Source of the DNA: a virus
Virus record (IMG/VR): IMGVR_UViG_3300042545_001965
Location: 1 to 33,641 of that record
Length of the DNA: 33,641 bases
Strand: one strand, 5' to 3'
Positions 14,984-22,236 of this stretch are shown piece after piece. Position 1 is the first letter of the stretch. The number at the start of each line of letters is the position of its first letter. Under the pieces are notes generated by a model. That model made no database searches. It was given only the letters and a program-made list of their open reading frames with translations, and was not told where the DNA came from. Position numbers and translations under genes: made by a program.

Positions 14984-15703
14984 TTACAGCACAGATTCCA
15001 CAAAAGGTTGATGTCTTTTGTGGAATTCTGTATAAATGTCTTGTATATCAGCCGGTGGAATGTCAAGCCACTTGTACAATCGATTTATAGCCGCTGTAAA
15101 TCTTTCCCAATTAACAAAATTAGCAACATCAAAATTATATGTATGCAATTCTTCTGTGTTATCAATAATTGTTTCGATATATTTTTGACTTTCATCTAGG
15201 TATTTTTTTCTAGATAAACTTTCTGGAACCCTGTCGATGACTTGATGCAACGACGGATTTATAGTTGCAATTTTTTTAATCCATTCCGTGTATGTTTTAT
15301 CAGCCATTTGTTTAGTAACAAATGATAACATATCGGGTTGTACACATATTTTGACAAATCTGGCATTTGGAAAATACTGTTGTATTTCTCTGTTGATTCG
15401 TGGATTTGTTAATCTATGTACTCGACGTTGCATGTGCTGAGTAGGTTGAATATTTAATTGAAGAAATTCTAGACGTTGTGTATGATCAAGATCATGCCAA
15501 TATTTTAAATCATCGCCACTGTGAAATTTGTGTATCCAAATACTAATTCCCAAATGACTGGCATTGTCTTGATCAAAGAAATTTTTTTCTTTAGTTCCGG
15601 CAACTCCTGTACTACTTTCAATACACTTGGTTAAAAAACTACCAAAACTACCCGGAACATAATTGACGAAGATCCAAGAGTTGCTACTTAACCAATCAGT
15701 CAC
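14984..15703 (-). CDS. Sulfotransferase-like protein (weak)
   Basis: A 239-residue protein whose N-terminal segment WIFVNYVPGSFGSFLTKCIE resembles the 5'-phosphosulfate-binding loop of sulfotransferases, with helix and strand order compatible with that P-loop-like fold. Later, YFPNARFVKICVQPDML could be the 3'-phosphate-binding region. No diagnostic pair of motifs is complete, so the label is tentative. Start is GTG at 15701-15703, overlapping the TGA of the clamp loader gene (GTGA), a sign of translational coupling. The gene looks A/T-rich compared with the clamp loader. Modification of a surface glycan would fit the glycosyltransferases elsewhere in the window, but this is speculative. Confidence 0.45.
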   Translation of the reverse strand: MTDWLSSNSWIFVNYVPGSFGSFLTKCIESSTGVAGTKEKNFFDQDNASHLGISIWIHKFHSGDDLKYWHDLDHTQRLEFLQLNIQPTQHMQRRVHRLTNPRINREIQQYFPNARFVKICVQPDMLSFVTKQMADKTYTEWIKKIATINPSLHQVIDRVPESLSRKKYLDESQKYIETIIDNTEELHTYNFDVANFVNWERFTAAINRLYKWLDIPPADIQDIYTEFHKRHQPFVESVL

Positions 15704-16623
15704 GCTAACTGCCCTAACTCAATTAAACAAGCTGCTAGATTGATTTCCTGGTCAGTTACTAACGGAACATTAGCAATGGCATTGCGAATAATTACAATGG
15801 CCTGATCCTGCTTGTGTGTATCTTGACTCCACAGTTCCAAGTTGTCGTACATCCAACGATACATGGAGTCCATGTCCTCGGCACCAGCCTGACTACAGAT
15901 AGCTTTGCGAGCATCCTGCACACGGCCTTGCTTGAATAAGTCAACTGCTTGCAACTTCCAGTCCTGAGTTGATTGCCCTGATGTTGCGGGTTTGACCAAT
16001 GTTCCTGTGATGCTGTTTTCTTGCAAGAGATTCATACACTTACGCAGATCTGGGTAAGTGGCTTTGACAAACAGATCCAAGGTATCCAAATCAAATTCTA
16101 CGCCTTCGGTGACCAATACAGTGGCAGCGCGAGCAGTAAACTCTGTGACATCGGGTTTGTCAATGTGTACGTTTGTGCAACGACTGTGTATGGCTGGCAA
16201 GATCTTGTTGGGATAGTTACAGGTCAAAATAAATCTCACTGACTCACTGTAATCTTCCATTAAGGCTCGCAGTGCAGGTTGCACTGAATTGGGATTCATA
16301 TAGTCGGCTTCGTCGATCAACACAACCTTGAAGTCACCGTAGGGCATGGTTTGACAAAAACTGATCAGCTTGTCTATCCACTCAATCTTACGTGCTTCTT
16401 TACTGCCATTGGCATCCATGATGTCAAACTGATCTACACCTAACTCATTGATCAACACACGAGCCAACGTAGTTTTACCTGTGCCCGGACTGCCACTCAA
16501 TAGCAGTTGTGGAATGCTACCATTCTTGATCCAATATTCTACTTGGGCCTTTAAATTTTCATCAGAAAACGCATACTCGGTCACTGTCTTGGGTCTGTAC
16601 TTGTCTTTCCATAACTGTTTCAT
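15700..16623 (-). CDS. 44: Sliding-clamp loader ATPase subunit (T4 gp44-like)
   Basis: The 307-residue AAA+ protein opens with LWKDKYRPKTVTEY, the typical N-terminus of clamp loader subunits. It has Walker A GSPGTGKT (44-51), Walker B VVLIDEADYM (~103-112) and the arginine-finger SRC motif in AIHSRC (~149-154). In T4 the gp44 tetramer with one gp62 loads the gp45 clamp for the replicative polymerase and for late transcription. The gp62, gp45 and polymerase genes are not in this window. A sigma70-like promoter embedded in a 14-bp palindrome precedes it (16642-16684). It is translationally coupled to the sulfotransferase-like gene. Confidence 0.9.
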   Translation of the reverse strand: MKQLWKDKYRPKTVTEYAFSDENLKAQVEYWIKNGSIPQLLLSGSPGTGKTTLARVLINELGVDQFDIMDANGSKEARKIEWIDKLISFCQTMPYGDFKVVLIDEADYMNPNSVQPALRALMEDYSESVRFILTCNYPNKILPAIHSRCTNVHIDKPDVTEFTARAATVLVTEGVEFDLDTLDLFVKATYPDLRKCMNLLQENSITGTLVKPATSGQSTQDWKLQAVDLFKQGRVQDARKAICSQAGAEDMDSMYRWMYDNLELWSQDTHKQDQAIVIIRNAIANVPLVTDQEINLAACLIELGQLA

Positions 16624-16641
16624 TGATTACCTTTATTGAAT

Positions 16642-16676
16642 AACGCCATACATGCATTATAACATGTATGGCGTTA
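16642..16676. repeat. Large inverted repeat enclosing a -10 box (possible operator)
   Basis: AACGCCATACATG (16642-16654) pairs perfectly with CATGTATGGCGTT (16663-16675); a further T-A pair (16641/16676) makes the stem 14 bp. The 8-nt loop holds the TATAAT of the clamp loader promoter. No T-run follows on either strand, so an operator is more likely than an intrinsic terminator. Confidence 0.7.
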
Positions 16677-16684
16677 GTGTGCAA
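16656..16684 (-). promoter_or_regulatory. Sigma70-like promoter for the clamp loader gene
   Basis: On the minus strand TTGCAC (16679-16684) and a perfect TATAAT (16656-16661) are 17 bp apart. The -10 lies in the loop of the 14-bp inverted repeat, so a dimeric repressor bound there would block RNA polymerase. The predicted start near 16649 leaves a ~25 nt leader. Confidence 0.6.
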
Positions 16685-16692
16685 GATTGATG

Positions 16693-17076
16693 TTATCGTT
16701 TTGAAGGTGATACTTGTACAGCGTCACTCATGGTGTCGTCGCTGGGTTGTTCGTCTGATAGTAGTAAAACATCTTTGGGGTCAATTTTACGAATGGTAAC
16801 AGTGTTACCTTCGGCATCTTCAATCTCAACCCCTCGAGTCCAACGTCCGTGTGCTACACAGATCCACTGTCCCACTGTGTATTCTGTTTGGTCTGGACCT
16901 ACTGCGTACACACGACCCCAGCGTGGCCTTATACCGGCAGTGGTACCGTTGTCGTTCAACAACACAATACCACTGTTGAGTTTACGTTCTTTAAACTGCA
17001 TGTCAGTGACTAATATTGTGTCCTTGAGTGGACGCAGGCTCATTACTTTAGTGGGACTAAATGCTGGTTTTGTCAT
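16693..17076 (-). CDS. GroES-like co-chaperonin (functional analogue of T4 gp31)
   Basis: A 127-residue protein with the order of elements of Cpn10: SLRPLKDTILV (13-23), a mobile-loop-like region ERKLNSGIVLL (~30-40), GRVYAVGP (~54-61), YTVGQWICV (~66-74) and a C-terminal strand IRKIDPKDVLLL. GroES caps GroEL; T4 gp31 replaces GroES so that the capsid protein can fold. The mobile loop ends in the hydrophobic IVLL that would contact GroEL. The C-terminal ~20 residues are an extra, polar tail. The Shine-Dalgarno AAGGA lies 6 nt before the ATG. It follows the 144-residue gene with an 8-nt gap. Confidence 0.78.
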   Translation of the reverse strand: MTKPAFSPTKVMSLRPLKDTILVTDMQFKERKLNSGIVLLNDNGTTAGIRPRWGRVYAVGPDQTEYTVGQWICVAHGRWTRGVEIEDAEGNTVTIRKIDPKDVLLLSDEQPSDDTMSDAVQVSPSKR

Positions 17077-17084
17077 TGTGTTCC

Positions 17085-17519
17085 TTAGATTTTCTTAAAG
17101 CCGGTGGTCTTGCCGGTGGGTGTCAACGGCTCTTGTTTTACTGATCTTGCACGAGCAATGGCACCTGCCAACCCTGCAGCAGGAGCTGGTTCCGGAACAA
17201 GTTCTAAACTTTTGCGACTAACGTTGTTGTCAAAATCTTCTGGCGGTACTGGAATATCCGCTTCGATTGCAGCTGATAAATTCTGGGCTTTTTGTTTGTC
17301 AGAATAAACTGTGTTATCATTAACATTTGTAATTTGTTTTTTATAATTTCGAGCTACTTGTCGATTTCGAGAGTCAATAGGTTTGTTTTGACTATCTAAC
17401 AAGTCTCCTCGAGCATTTACATTCATATTTCCAACTGCACGAACATGTTCATTTTGTAATTGCAAAGCACCCAAGTCAACTATTTTTCCTTGTGCAGTGC
17501 GATATATTTTTCTTGTCAT
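17085..17519 (-). CDS. Conserved T4-like phage hypothetical, 144 aa
   Basis: The product starts with KIYRTAQGKIVDLGALQLQNE, followed by AVGNMNVNARGD. I recall this type of N-terminus from marine T4-like phages, where no function has been assigned. It is basic at first, with an Asn/Gln/Arg-rich middle (SRNRQVARNYKKQ), then an Ala/Pro-rich stretch and a lysine-ended tail, so it is probably largely extended. A virion or scaffold role is possible. AAGGATAATGAA before the ATG supplies the Shine-Dalgarno. It precedes the GroES-like gene. Confidence 0.75.
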   Translation of the reverse strand: MTRKIYRTAQGKIVDLGALQLQNEHVRAVGNMNVNARGDLLDSQNKPIDSRNRQVARNYKKQITNVNDNTVYSDKQKAQNLSAAIEADIPVPPEDFDNNVSRKSLELVPEPAPAAGLAGAIARARSVKQEPLTPTGKTTGFKKI

Positions 17520-17551
17520 TTCATTATCCTTTTATAAAATATCAATAATAT

Positions 17552-18076
17552 TTAACGTAGAAATTCTGTAGGGTCTAAGTCATAAAACATGCTGTTGACA
17601 CGGTGTACACCTATGAGATAAAGTATATAACTAGATACACTGGATCCGCGTCCTACTCCCCAAATTAACTGATTGGCTTGCATGATATCCACAAGATATT
17701 TAAGGTATCGCAACAAATCAAAAAGATTTCTTTCTTGGTATAATAATAATTCTTCGCCAACCCGTTGCAGTTCTGCATCAGTTTTGCAGAGATCCAGCAC
17801 CAGTTTAGCAATGTCTAACTGTTTGTATTCTTCGGGCATAAACCAACGCTGTTGATTACGATGATCAAATTCTGCCACACTCAAGTTTTCTTCTACATAC
17901 TTGTCGTATTCGATGAATTTTGGAACATTTTCTAATATAAGGGCAGCAGTTTCCAAATCCACCGGAGGGTCTACCAATACACCGTCGAATTTTGTGATGT
18001 CTTGACCCTGCATCACAAGACTGCATAGATCTTGTTCATCAAAGATCATTTCCCCAAATTTATTTGTCTTTGTCAT
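17552..18076 (-). CDS. Short protein related to the DnaE (Pol III alpha) palm
   Basis: The start ATG at 18074-18076 (MTKTNKFGEM) gives 174 residues; an earlier in-frame start at 18262 would lie deep inside the upstream gene. The last ~55 residues (LLRYLKYLVDIM...) align by eye with the bacterial DnaE palm, including WGVGRGSSVSSYILYLIG, which matches the signature GPGRGSAAGSLVAYALGI, and YDLDPTEFLR, which matches DLLFERFLNPER. The protein stops just there, before the catalytic PDxDxDF aspartates, so it cannot polymerise DNA by itself. The N-terminal part is acidic and helical and may correspond to the region before the palm. It could be a remnant, an interaction decoy, or one part of a split polymerase. 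It overlaps the upstream gene by 17 nt. Confidence 0.65.
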   Translation of the reverse strand: MTKTNKFGEMIFDEQDLCSLVMQGQDITKFDGVLVDPPVDLETAALILENVPKFIEYDKYVEENLSVAEFDHRNQQRWFMPEEYKQLDIAKLVLDLCKTDAELQRVGEELLLYQERNLFDLLRYLKYLVDIMQANQLIWGVGRGSSVSSYILYLIGVHRVNSMFYDLDPTEFLR

Positions 18077-18671
18077 TTCTGAATTCTGTAAATACCAAAA
18101 CATTACCGCTGTCAACTTCGCTGTCTGTGTCGCTGATCCATTCCAATCCCAATTCTCTCCACGGATTTGTTGTGGACAACACAAACAAATTTGTTTCAGA
18201 ATTATGCTTAGTTTCGGGTTCACAAACAGGAGTAGGCTGCTGCCACCAGCCGGGTTGATCAAATGGTGCTGTGGATTCAGACAGGTCGTGCTCGTAAATC
18301 ACATCGTCGCCAGCAGTGCTGGAAAGCATGACACTACGCAATACAATCCTACCGTCCATGACAGCACCAATCTTAGAGTATAACATCATACCTATAATTT
18401 GGTCAACTGGTTCTTCTGGCATTGCAACGGTTTTGATACCGGCTGCTTGCAACAGTTCAATCTGATCTGTGTTGGTTTCTTTAATGAATACTGAATCTGG
18501 TAGATACTCTTCAACTATGTATTTGAGTCGATCCAGTGCTGTATTGGTATCTACAGGGCTGTCTGTTGCTGTGGTCATCTTAAATGTTGCAGTATATGTG
18601 CTCATGATTAAACGATCATCCCACCAAACACCTGCTATGAAATGCGAGGTATATCCAATTTTTACATTCAT
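18060..18671 (-). CDS. Conserved phage hypothetical, 203 aa
   Basis: The product (203 residues) starts NVKIGYTSHFIAGVWWDDRL, then runs through alternating strands and helices (LPDSVFIKETNTDQIELL, VDQIIGMMLYSKIGAVM), a pattern reminiscent of an alpha/beta nuclease- or RNase H-like fold, though no catalytic acidic triad can be assigned. The last third is Asp/Glu/Thr-rich. It overlaps both neighbours (ATGA with the coiled-coil gene upstream, 17 nt with the DnaE-like gene downstream), so this trio appears to be an obligate expression unit. Function unknown. Confidence 0.72.
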   Translation of the reverse strand: MNVKIGYTSHFIAGVWWDDRLIMSTYTATFKMTTATDSPVDTNTALDRLKYIVEEYLPDSVFIKETNTDQIELLQAAGIKTVAMPEEPVDQIIGMMLYSKIGAVMDGRIVLRSVMLSSTAGDDVIYEHDLSESTAPFDQPGWWQQPTPVCEPETKHNSETNLFVLSTTNPWRELGLEWISDTDSEVDSGNVLVFTEFRNDKDK

Positions 18672-18907
18672 GATATGTCTATTCGATCCGAAAAGTCGGG
18701 ATTGTTTTTGTTTTGATTGTCTTGTATGGCCTGCATCTTTTCTTGATACTTGTTGCGAAAGGTTTCAATTGCCATGCGAATTTGATCAGACAATTGGCCA
18801 TTACCGCTGCGGTGAGCAAAACTGAGTTTTTTATTGAGTTCTGAAATCTTGCCTTGTAATTCATCTACAGTGAGATTATCAATGTTGTTAATTAACGGAT
18901 GTTCCAT
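18668..18907 (-). CDS. Small coiled-coil protein, 79 aa
   Basis: The 79-residue protein is predicted almost wholly helical: LTVDELQGKISELNKKLSF and FRNKYQEKMQAIQD give heptad-like hydrophobic spacing consistent with a coiled coil. Proteins of this type seem common in T4-like marine phages without known function. The ATG follows directly after an intrinsic terminator hairpin and T-run with no visible Shine-Dalgarno, so its expression may depend on read-through or on leader folding. It is joined to the next gene by an ATGA overlap. Confidence 0.72.
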   Translation of the reverse strand: MEHPLINNIDNLTVDELQGKISELNKKLSFAHRSGNGQLSDQIRMAIETFRNKYQEKMQAIQDNQNKNNPDFSDRIDIS

Positions 18908-18911
18908 AATG

Positions 18912-18948
18912 TAAAAAGCCCTTTAATGCATAATAGCACTAAAGGGCC
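18912..18948 (-). terminator. Intrinsic terminator after the structural genes
   Basis: On the minus strand a GC-rich hairpin (GCCCTTTA paired with TAAAGGGC, extended to 12 bp with one mismatch, 6-nt loop, 18918-18947) is followed by TTTTT (18913-18917). It lies between the small virion protein gene and the coiled-coil gene and should end transcripts coming from the fibre region. Confidence 0.8.
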
Positions 18949-18968
18949 ACGGATGTCAACTGTTTTGA

Positions 18969-19850
18969 TTAAGCAAATGTAGCAGCATTATTGCCAATAC
19001 AGAACCATTTTGCATTGATGTACATTAAGGTACAGGCCTGTCCAATGGCAGTAAATGTAATAGTGCCAGTACCGCTTGATTTCCATCCTGCGTTAGTGAC
19101 TGTAATTACCATGTCACCAATATCAGCATACATAGCAAATACTTTGACTTGACCTGGAGAACCGGCTGCCAACGTGGCTGTCTCGGGTGCTGCAGTTGAA
19201 AAATAGCTGGTAGTTTTGGTAAGACTTGCGGCTGCTGTGTCGCCTAAGTCTTCTGAACTGGGCAAGTACATCGGATCTCTATTGCGATTTAAATCAAACA
19301 CACTAATGGTAGCTCCAGCATCACTAGTTTCAAATTCAAATTCGTATGTGCCTGTTAATCCAAATGTTATAACGTTACTGACCAGTCCTTGGGTGTTGCT
19401 GGTGCCTACTGTGACTGCTGCCGGCAAGGTTAATGTATGAGCTGTGTTGGACACAGTAATTTGTAAACGAACACGACTCACTGTGCCCGCTACGGAAAAG
19501 TTTGAAAATGCCAAGCTTACCGATCCACTTGTGGTCAAAGTATAATATGGACCTGCTGCATAATTTATGGTCTGACTGCCACTTACTGTACCAAGAGCAA
19601 CTTTGGTCTCGCTCATGTCTTGTAACTGTGCATTACTTAAGATTGAGCCAGCCATGTTATTATCTAAAGTAGTTCCAGTTAGGGCTGCTTTCAATACTAC
19701 TTTGTTTTGTAGATCGGTAATTTCATCAGCTGCGTATTCAAAGTTAGTCTTGGTATTAGTGAAATTATCACGAAATCCTTGACTGTCGTTGTCCTGGCCG
19801 GCTACCGGATAAGCTCCGTCGATGTTGTTTGGGTTAATTGCTGACGTCAT
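18969..19850 (-). CDS. Virion structural protein, 293 aa
   Basis: The N-terminus (INPNNIDGAYPVAGQDNDSQ, then FRDNFTNTKTNFEYAADEI) resembles a phage structural module and loosely resembles the N-termini of the two large fibres here (NDGTGDPLRTAF...NF), suggesting the same attachment function. The rest is Ser/Thr/Gly/Ala-rich and beta-structured (TLTTSGSVSLAFSNFSVAG), as in fibre or capsid-decoration proteins. The Shine-Dalgarno TTTAGGAAAG precedes the ATG and the upstream gene ends 26 nt away. The terminator at 18912-18948 follows, so this is the last gene of the tail module. Exact virion position unknown. Confidence 0.72.
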   Translation of the reverse strand: MTSAINPNNIDGAYPVAGQDNDSQGFRDNFTNTKTNFEYAADEITDLQNKVVLKAALTGTTLDNNMAGSILSNAQLQDMSETKVALGTVSGSQTINYAAGPYYTLTTSGSVSLAFSNFSVAGTVSRVRLQITVSNTAHTLTLPAAVTVGTSNTQGLVSNVITFGLTGTYEFEFETSDAGATISVFDLNRNRDPMYLPSSEDLGDTAAASLTKTTSYFSTAAPETATLAAGSPGQVKVFAMYADIGDMVITVTNAGWKSSGTGTITFTAIGQACTLMYINAKWFCIGNNAATFA

Positions 19851-19876
19851 TGTCTTTCCTAAAATGTTTGTACTAT

Positions 19877-22213
19877 TTAGTTGAGTATATTTGTCTTGGG
19901 AAACAAAATATAACGATCAAACGCATCAGTTGTTGCGTAGGTGTTAGCTGCTGTTATGAATCTGGTTGAATTTCCGTCAAAAATAGTGCCGGAAGTGGGA
20001 GTTTGTGGCACATAGTCCGACAGATCAAATGTGGTTGCTTCCGGAGGTGCTGGAATCCATTCACCGCTTATGGTACTGTCATTGTATGGTTCCCAAGCAT
20101 AGGTCATTCTGCGATCTATTTCGTATCGGTCAGCTTTGAAGTCTACTTGATTTAGTTGGTCTCCAAATTGTTCACGAATATTGTAAACTATTCTTGCACC
20201 TTGACCTGGGTTGACATAAGCAATTACCCAAGCAGGAACAAACCCCAATACTCTACCATCGGCCTGTTTACTGGTCATCCAGGCTGGTAATGCTGTACTG
20301 ATTTGCCCCACTGTGTCTACCACTTGATCACGCATGTTGATCAAGCTGTTGGGATAAACTTTATCAACTTCGGTGCTGTCGCCTTCATTGATCGGAAAAG
20401 GTAATGAAACTGATTTGTCTACACTTACTCCGTCGTTATTGACAAGATTATCAATGACCCTGCTATAGACAGCTTCATAAATGACTTCGCCGGCACTGTT
20501 TCTGGCTTGAGCATAAGAAATTTCCCCCAGTGTTAAATTTTTCCAATAATGATTCAGTTCTAATGCAGCAACATATTCATCTAAGCTGGCTGCAGTAAGA
20601 CCAAAAGCATGATTGTATATTACTGAACTGGCCACACCAAAATTTGTATCGCTATTTCTATACACAAGAGATTCTGGTATAATATCTTGATTTTGAACCA
20701 ATTGCAAAATTAAATCCCTATCCGATTGCGGTGGCATACACTTGATGTAGAGACCTTGATAGGGTTCATTAAATGCTCTAACCACAGTGACAGTAAAGGT
20801 ACGGAATACCGAAATAATATCGGCATCTGAACCAGGAGCATAGGCATTCACAGTAAATGTAAATTTCATATCAAATGTTGTTTCTTCAGTTATATTGCGT
20901 GTGCGTATATTCTTATCAAATGTAGTTGTACCTTGATCCAATGCAAATGTATTAAAACTCACAGTGCCAGCTATGTCTCCGGTGCTTAACAAGGTTAGAC
21001 CTTGTGGTAATCTACTGTTGGATCCTGACACAATCTGATATTGTAATTCTCGACCAACGGTGTTGAAAGCTTGCACTGACAAGGTGCTGACACTGCCGTT
21101 GTTAATTGTTCCCAAATCAGGATCAGTAAGCCAAGTTACCACTGTGTCTAAGTCACCAATATAGGTAATTGAGAAACTGTAGGGATCTGAAATGATAGCA
21201 GGCTGATCAGTTTTTCTCACCGTGATTTCAAAATTGTAAGTATTTTCTGTAGCGCCTTGACTGGGAATGTAACCATATAGCCAACCAGTGGTTGTGTTCA
21301 AGGTCAGCCCAGGTGGTGCATCGTCAATCAGATACTGCATGGGATCACCGTCAAAGTCAACTGCGGTAAATTTAACAGCATAAAAATTATCTGTGCGTAT
21401 ACGTCCCAGTGAACCTGGCAAAGGAGTCAGTAAAACAGGTGTGCGTGTGGGCACTACATCTGCTGTAATAAATGTGTTGTCGGCCGTGAAGTCTGTGGTA
21501 TCAGCACTCATCGAATCCTTAGAGTATACATAGATTTCAAAAACTCTTATGTTTGATTCTTTGCCGTCAGTAACTTCTAATGTAAATTGATAATTTTTAC
21601 TAGCACTGCGTGTGCTAAAATCAAATGGATACTGGTCGTATTGACTATCGTCGTATCCAGCCTGGGCCGTATCGGGTGGGCCCACCAAAGGTGCAATTAC
21701 TCCTGATATGAGACCTTGATTATTTACAAACAATCCCGGTGGCAATTCTCCGCTTATTAATTGAGTAACAACTCGGTCGTCGGGATCTACATCTGTGTAT
21801 TCAATTTGTATTTCAACTGTGGTACCATCGTAAAATGTGCCTACATTACCGCTAGGAGTTATAAATTCTGGAGCATCTTGTCCCGTGATAGTGAGAGTAA
21901 AGGTGCGGTCTGCTAATCGATCAACTGTAATGACTCCGTTGACTACTCGGGTAGTGTAGGCCCTGACTGCAAATTTACTTACAATATCTTCACTGACTGG
22001 AGTCGGAACTCCTTGTACCAACACAATACTTCTGGGCACACCTTCGATAATGCCATTAGTAGTTACTTGAATTCCAGTGGGCAACTGTCCGGCAATTACT
22101 TGATAATACACAGTTTCGTTGGCAGCCACAGCTTCAATCGGTGTGCTATAAAACACACCTTCGGGTATGGTCCCTAAACTTCCTGCTGCTGTAATCCACT
22201 GTGGCTGTGCCAT
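19877..22213 (-). CDS. Tail protein with He_PIG/Ig-like repeats, 778 aa
   Basis: A 778-residue protein made of repeated beta-sandwich units. Each carries the putative-Ig (He_PIG) signature LPxGLxxxxxGxIxG: QLPTGIQVTTNGIIEG (~43-58), ELPPGLFVNNQGLISG (~157-172), APPGLTLNTTTGWLYG (~300-315) and LPQGLTLLSTGDIAG (~405-419). These cadherin/Ig-like domains are frequent in phage tail and fibre proteins, where they extend the structure or bind glycans weakly. The C-terminal ~270 residues are a different region, possibly a baseplate or fibre-joining domain (SYAQARNSAGEVIYEAVYSR). AGGAATAT before the ATG is a moderate Shine-Dalgarno. A virion location is very likely; the precise role is not known. Confidence 0.8.
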   Translation of the reverse strand: MAQPQWITAAGSLGTIPEGVFYSTPIEAVAANETVYYQVIAGQLPTGIQVTTNGIIEGVPRSIVLVQGVPTPVSEDIVSKFAVRAYTTRVVNGVITVDRLADRTFTLTITGQDAPEFITPSGNVGTFYDGTTVEIQIEYTDVDPDDRVVTQLISGELPPGLFVNNQGLISGVIAPLVGPPDTAQAGYDDSQYDQYPFDFSTRSASKNYQFTLEVTDGKESNIRVFEIYVYSKDSMSADTTDFTADNTFITADVVPTRTPVLLTPLPGSLGRIRTDNFYAVKFTAVDFDGDPMQYLIDDAPPGLTLNTTTGWLYGYIPSQGATENTYNFEITVRKTDQPAIISDPYSFSITYIGDLDTVVTWLTDPDLGTINNGSVSTLSVQAFNTVGRELQYQIVSGSNSRLPQGLTLLSTGDIAGTVSFNTFALDQGTTTFDKNIRTRNITEETTFDMKFTFTVNAYAPGSDADIISVFRTFTVTVVRAFNEPYQGLYIKCMPPQSDRDLILQLVQNQDIIPESLVYRNSDTNFGVASSVIYNHAFGLTAASLDEYVAALELNHYWKNLTLGEISYAQARNSAGEVIYEAVYSRVIDNLVNNDGVSVDKSVSLPFPINEGDSTEVDKVYPNSLINMRDQVVDTVGQISTALPAWMTSKQADGRVLGFVPAWVIAYVNPGQGARIVYNIREQFGDQLNQVDFKADRYEIDRRMTYAWEPYNDSTISGEWIPAPPEATTFDLSDYVPQTPTSGTIFDGNSTRFITAANTYATTDAFDRYILFPKTNILN

Positions 22214-22236
22214 TTATAATATATTCCTATTTGTAA

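Noticed and set aside
17552-18076. Calling this gene a DNA polymerase III alpha subunit
   Set aside because: The catalytic Asp residues and most of the enzyme are absent; only the palm signature is similar.
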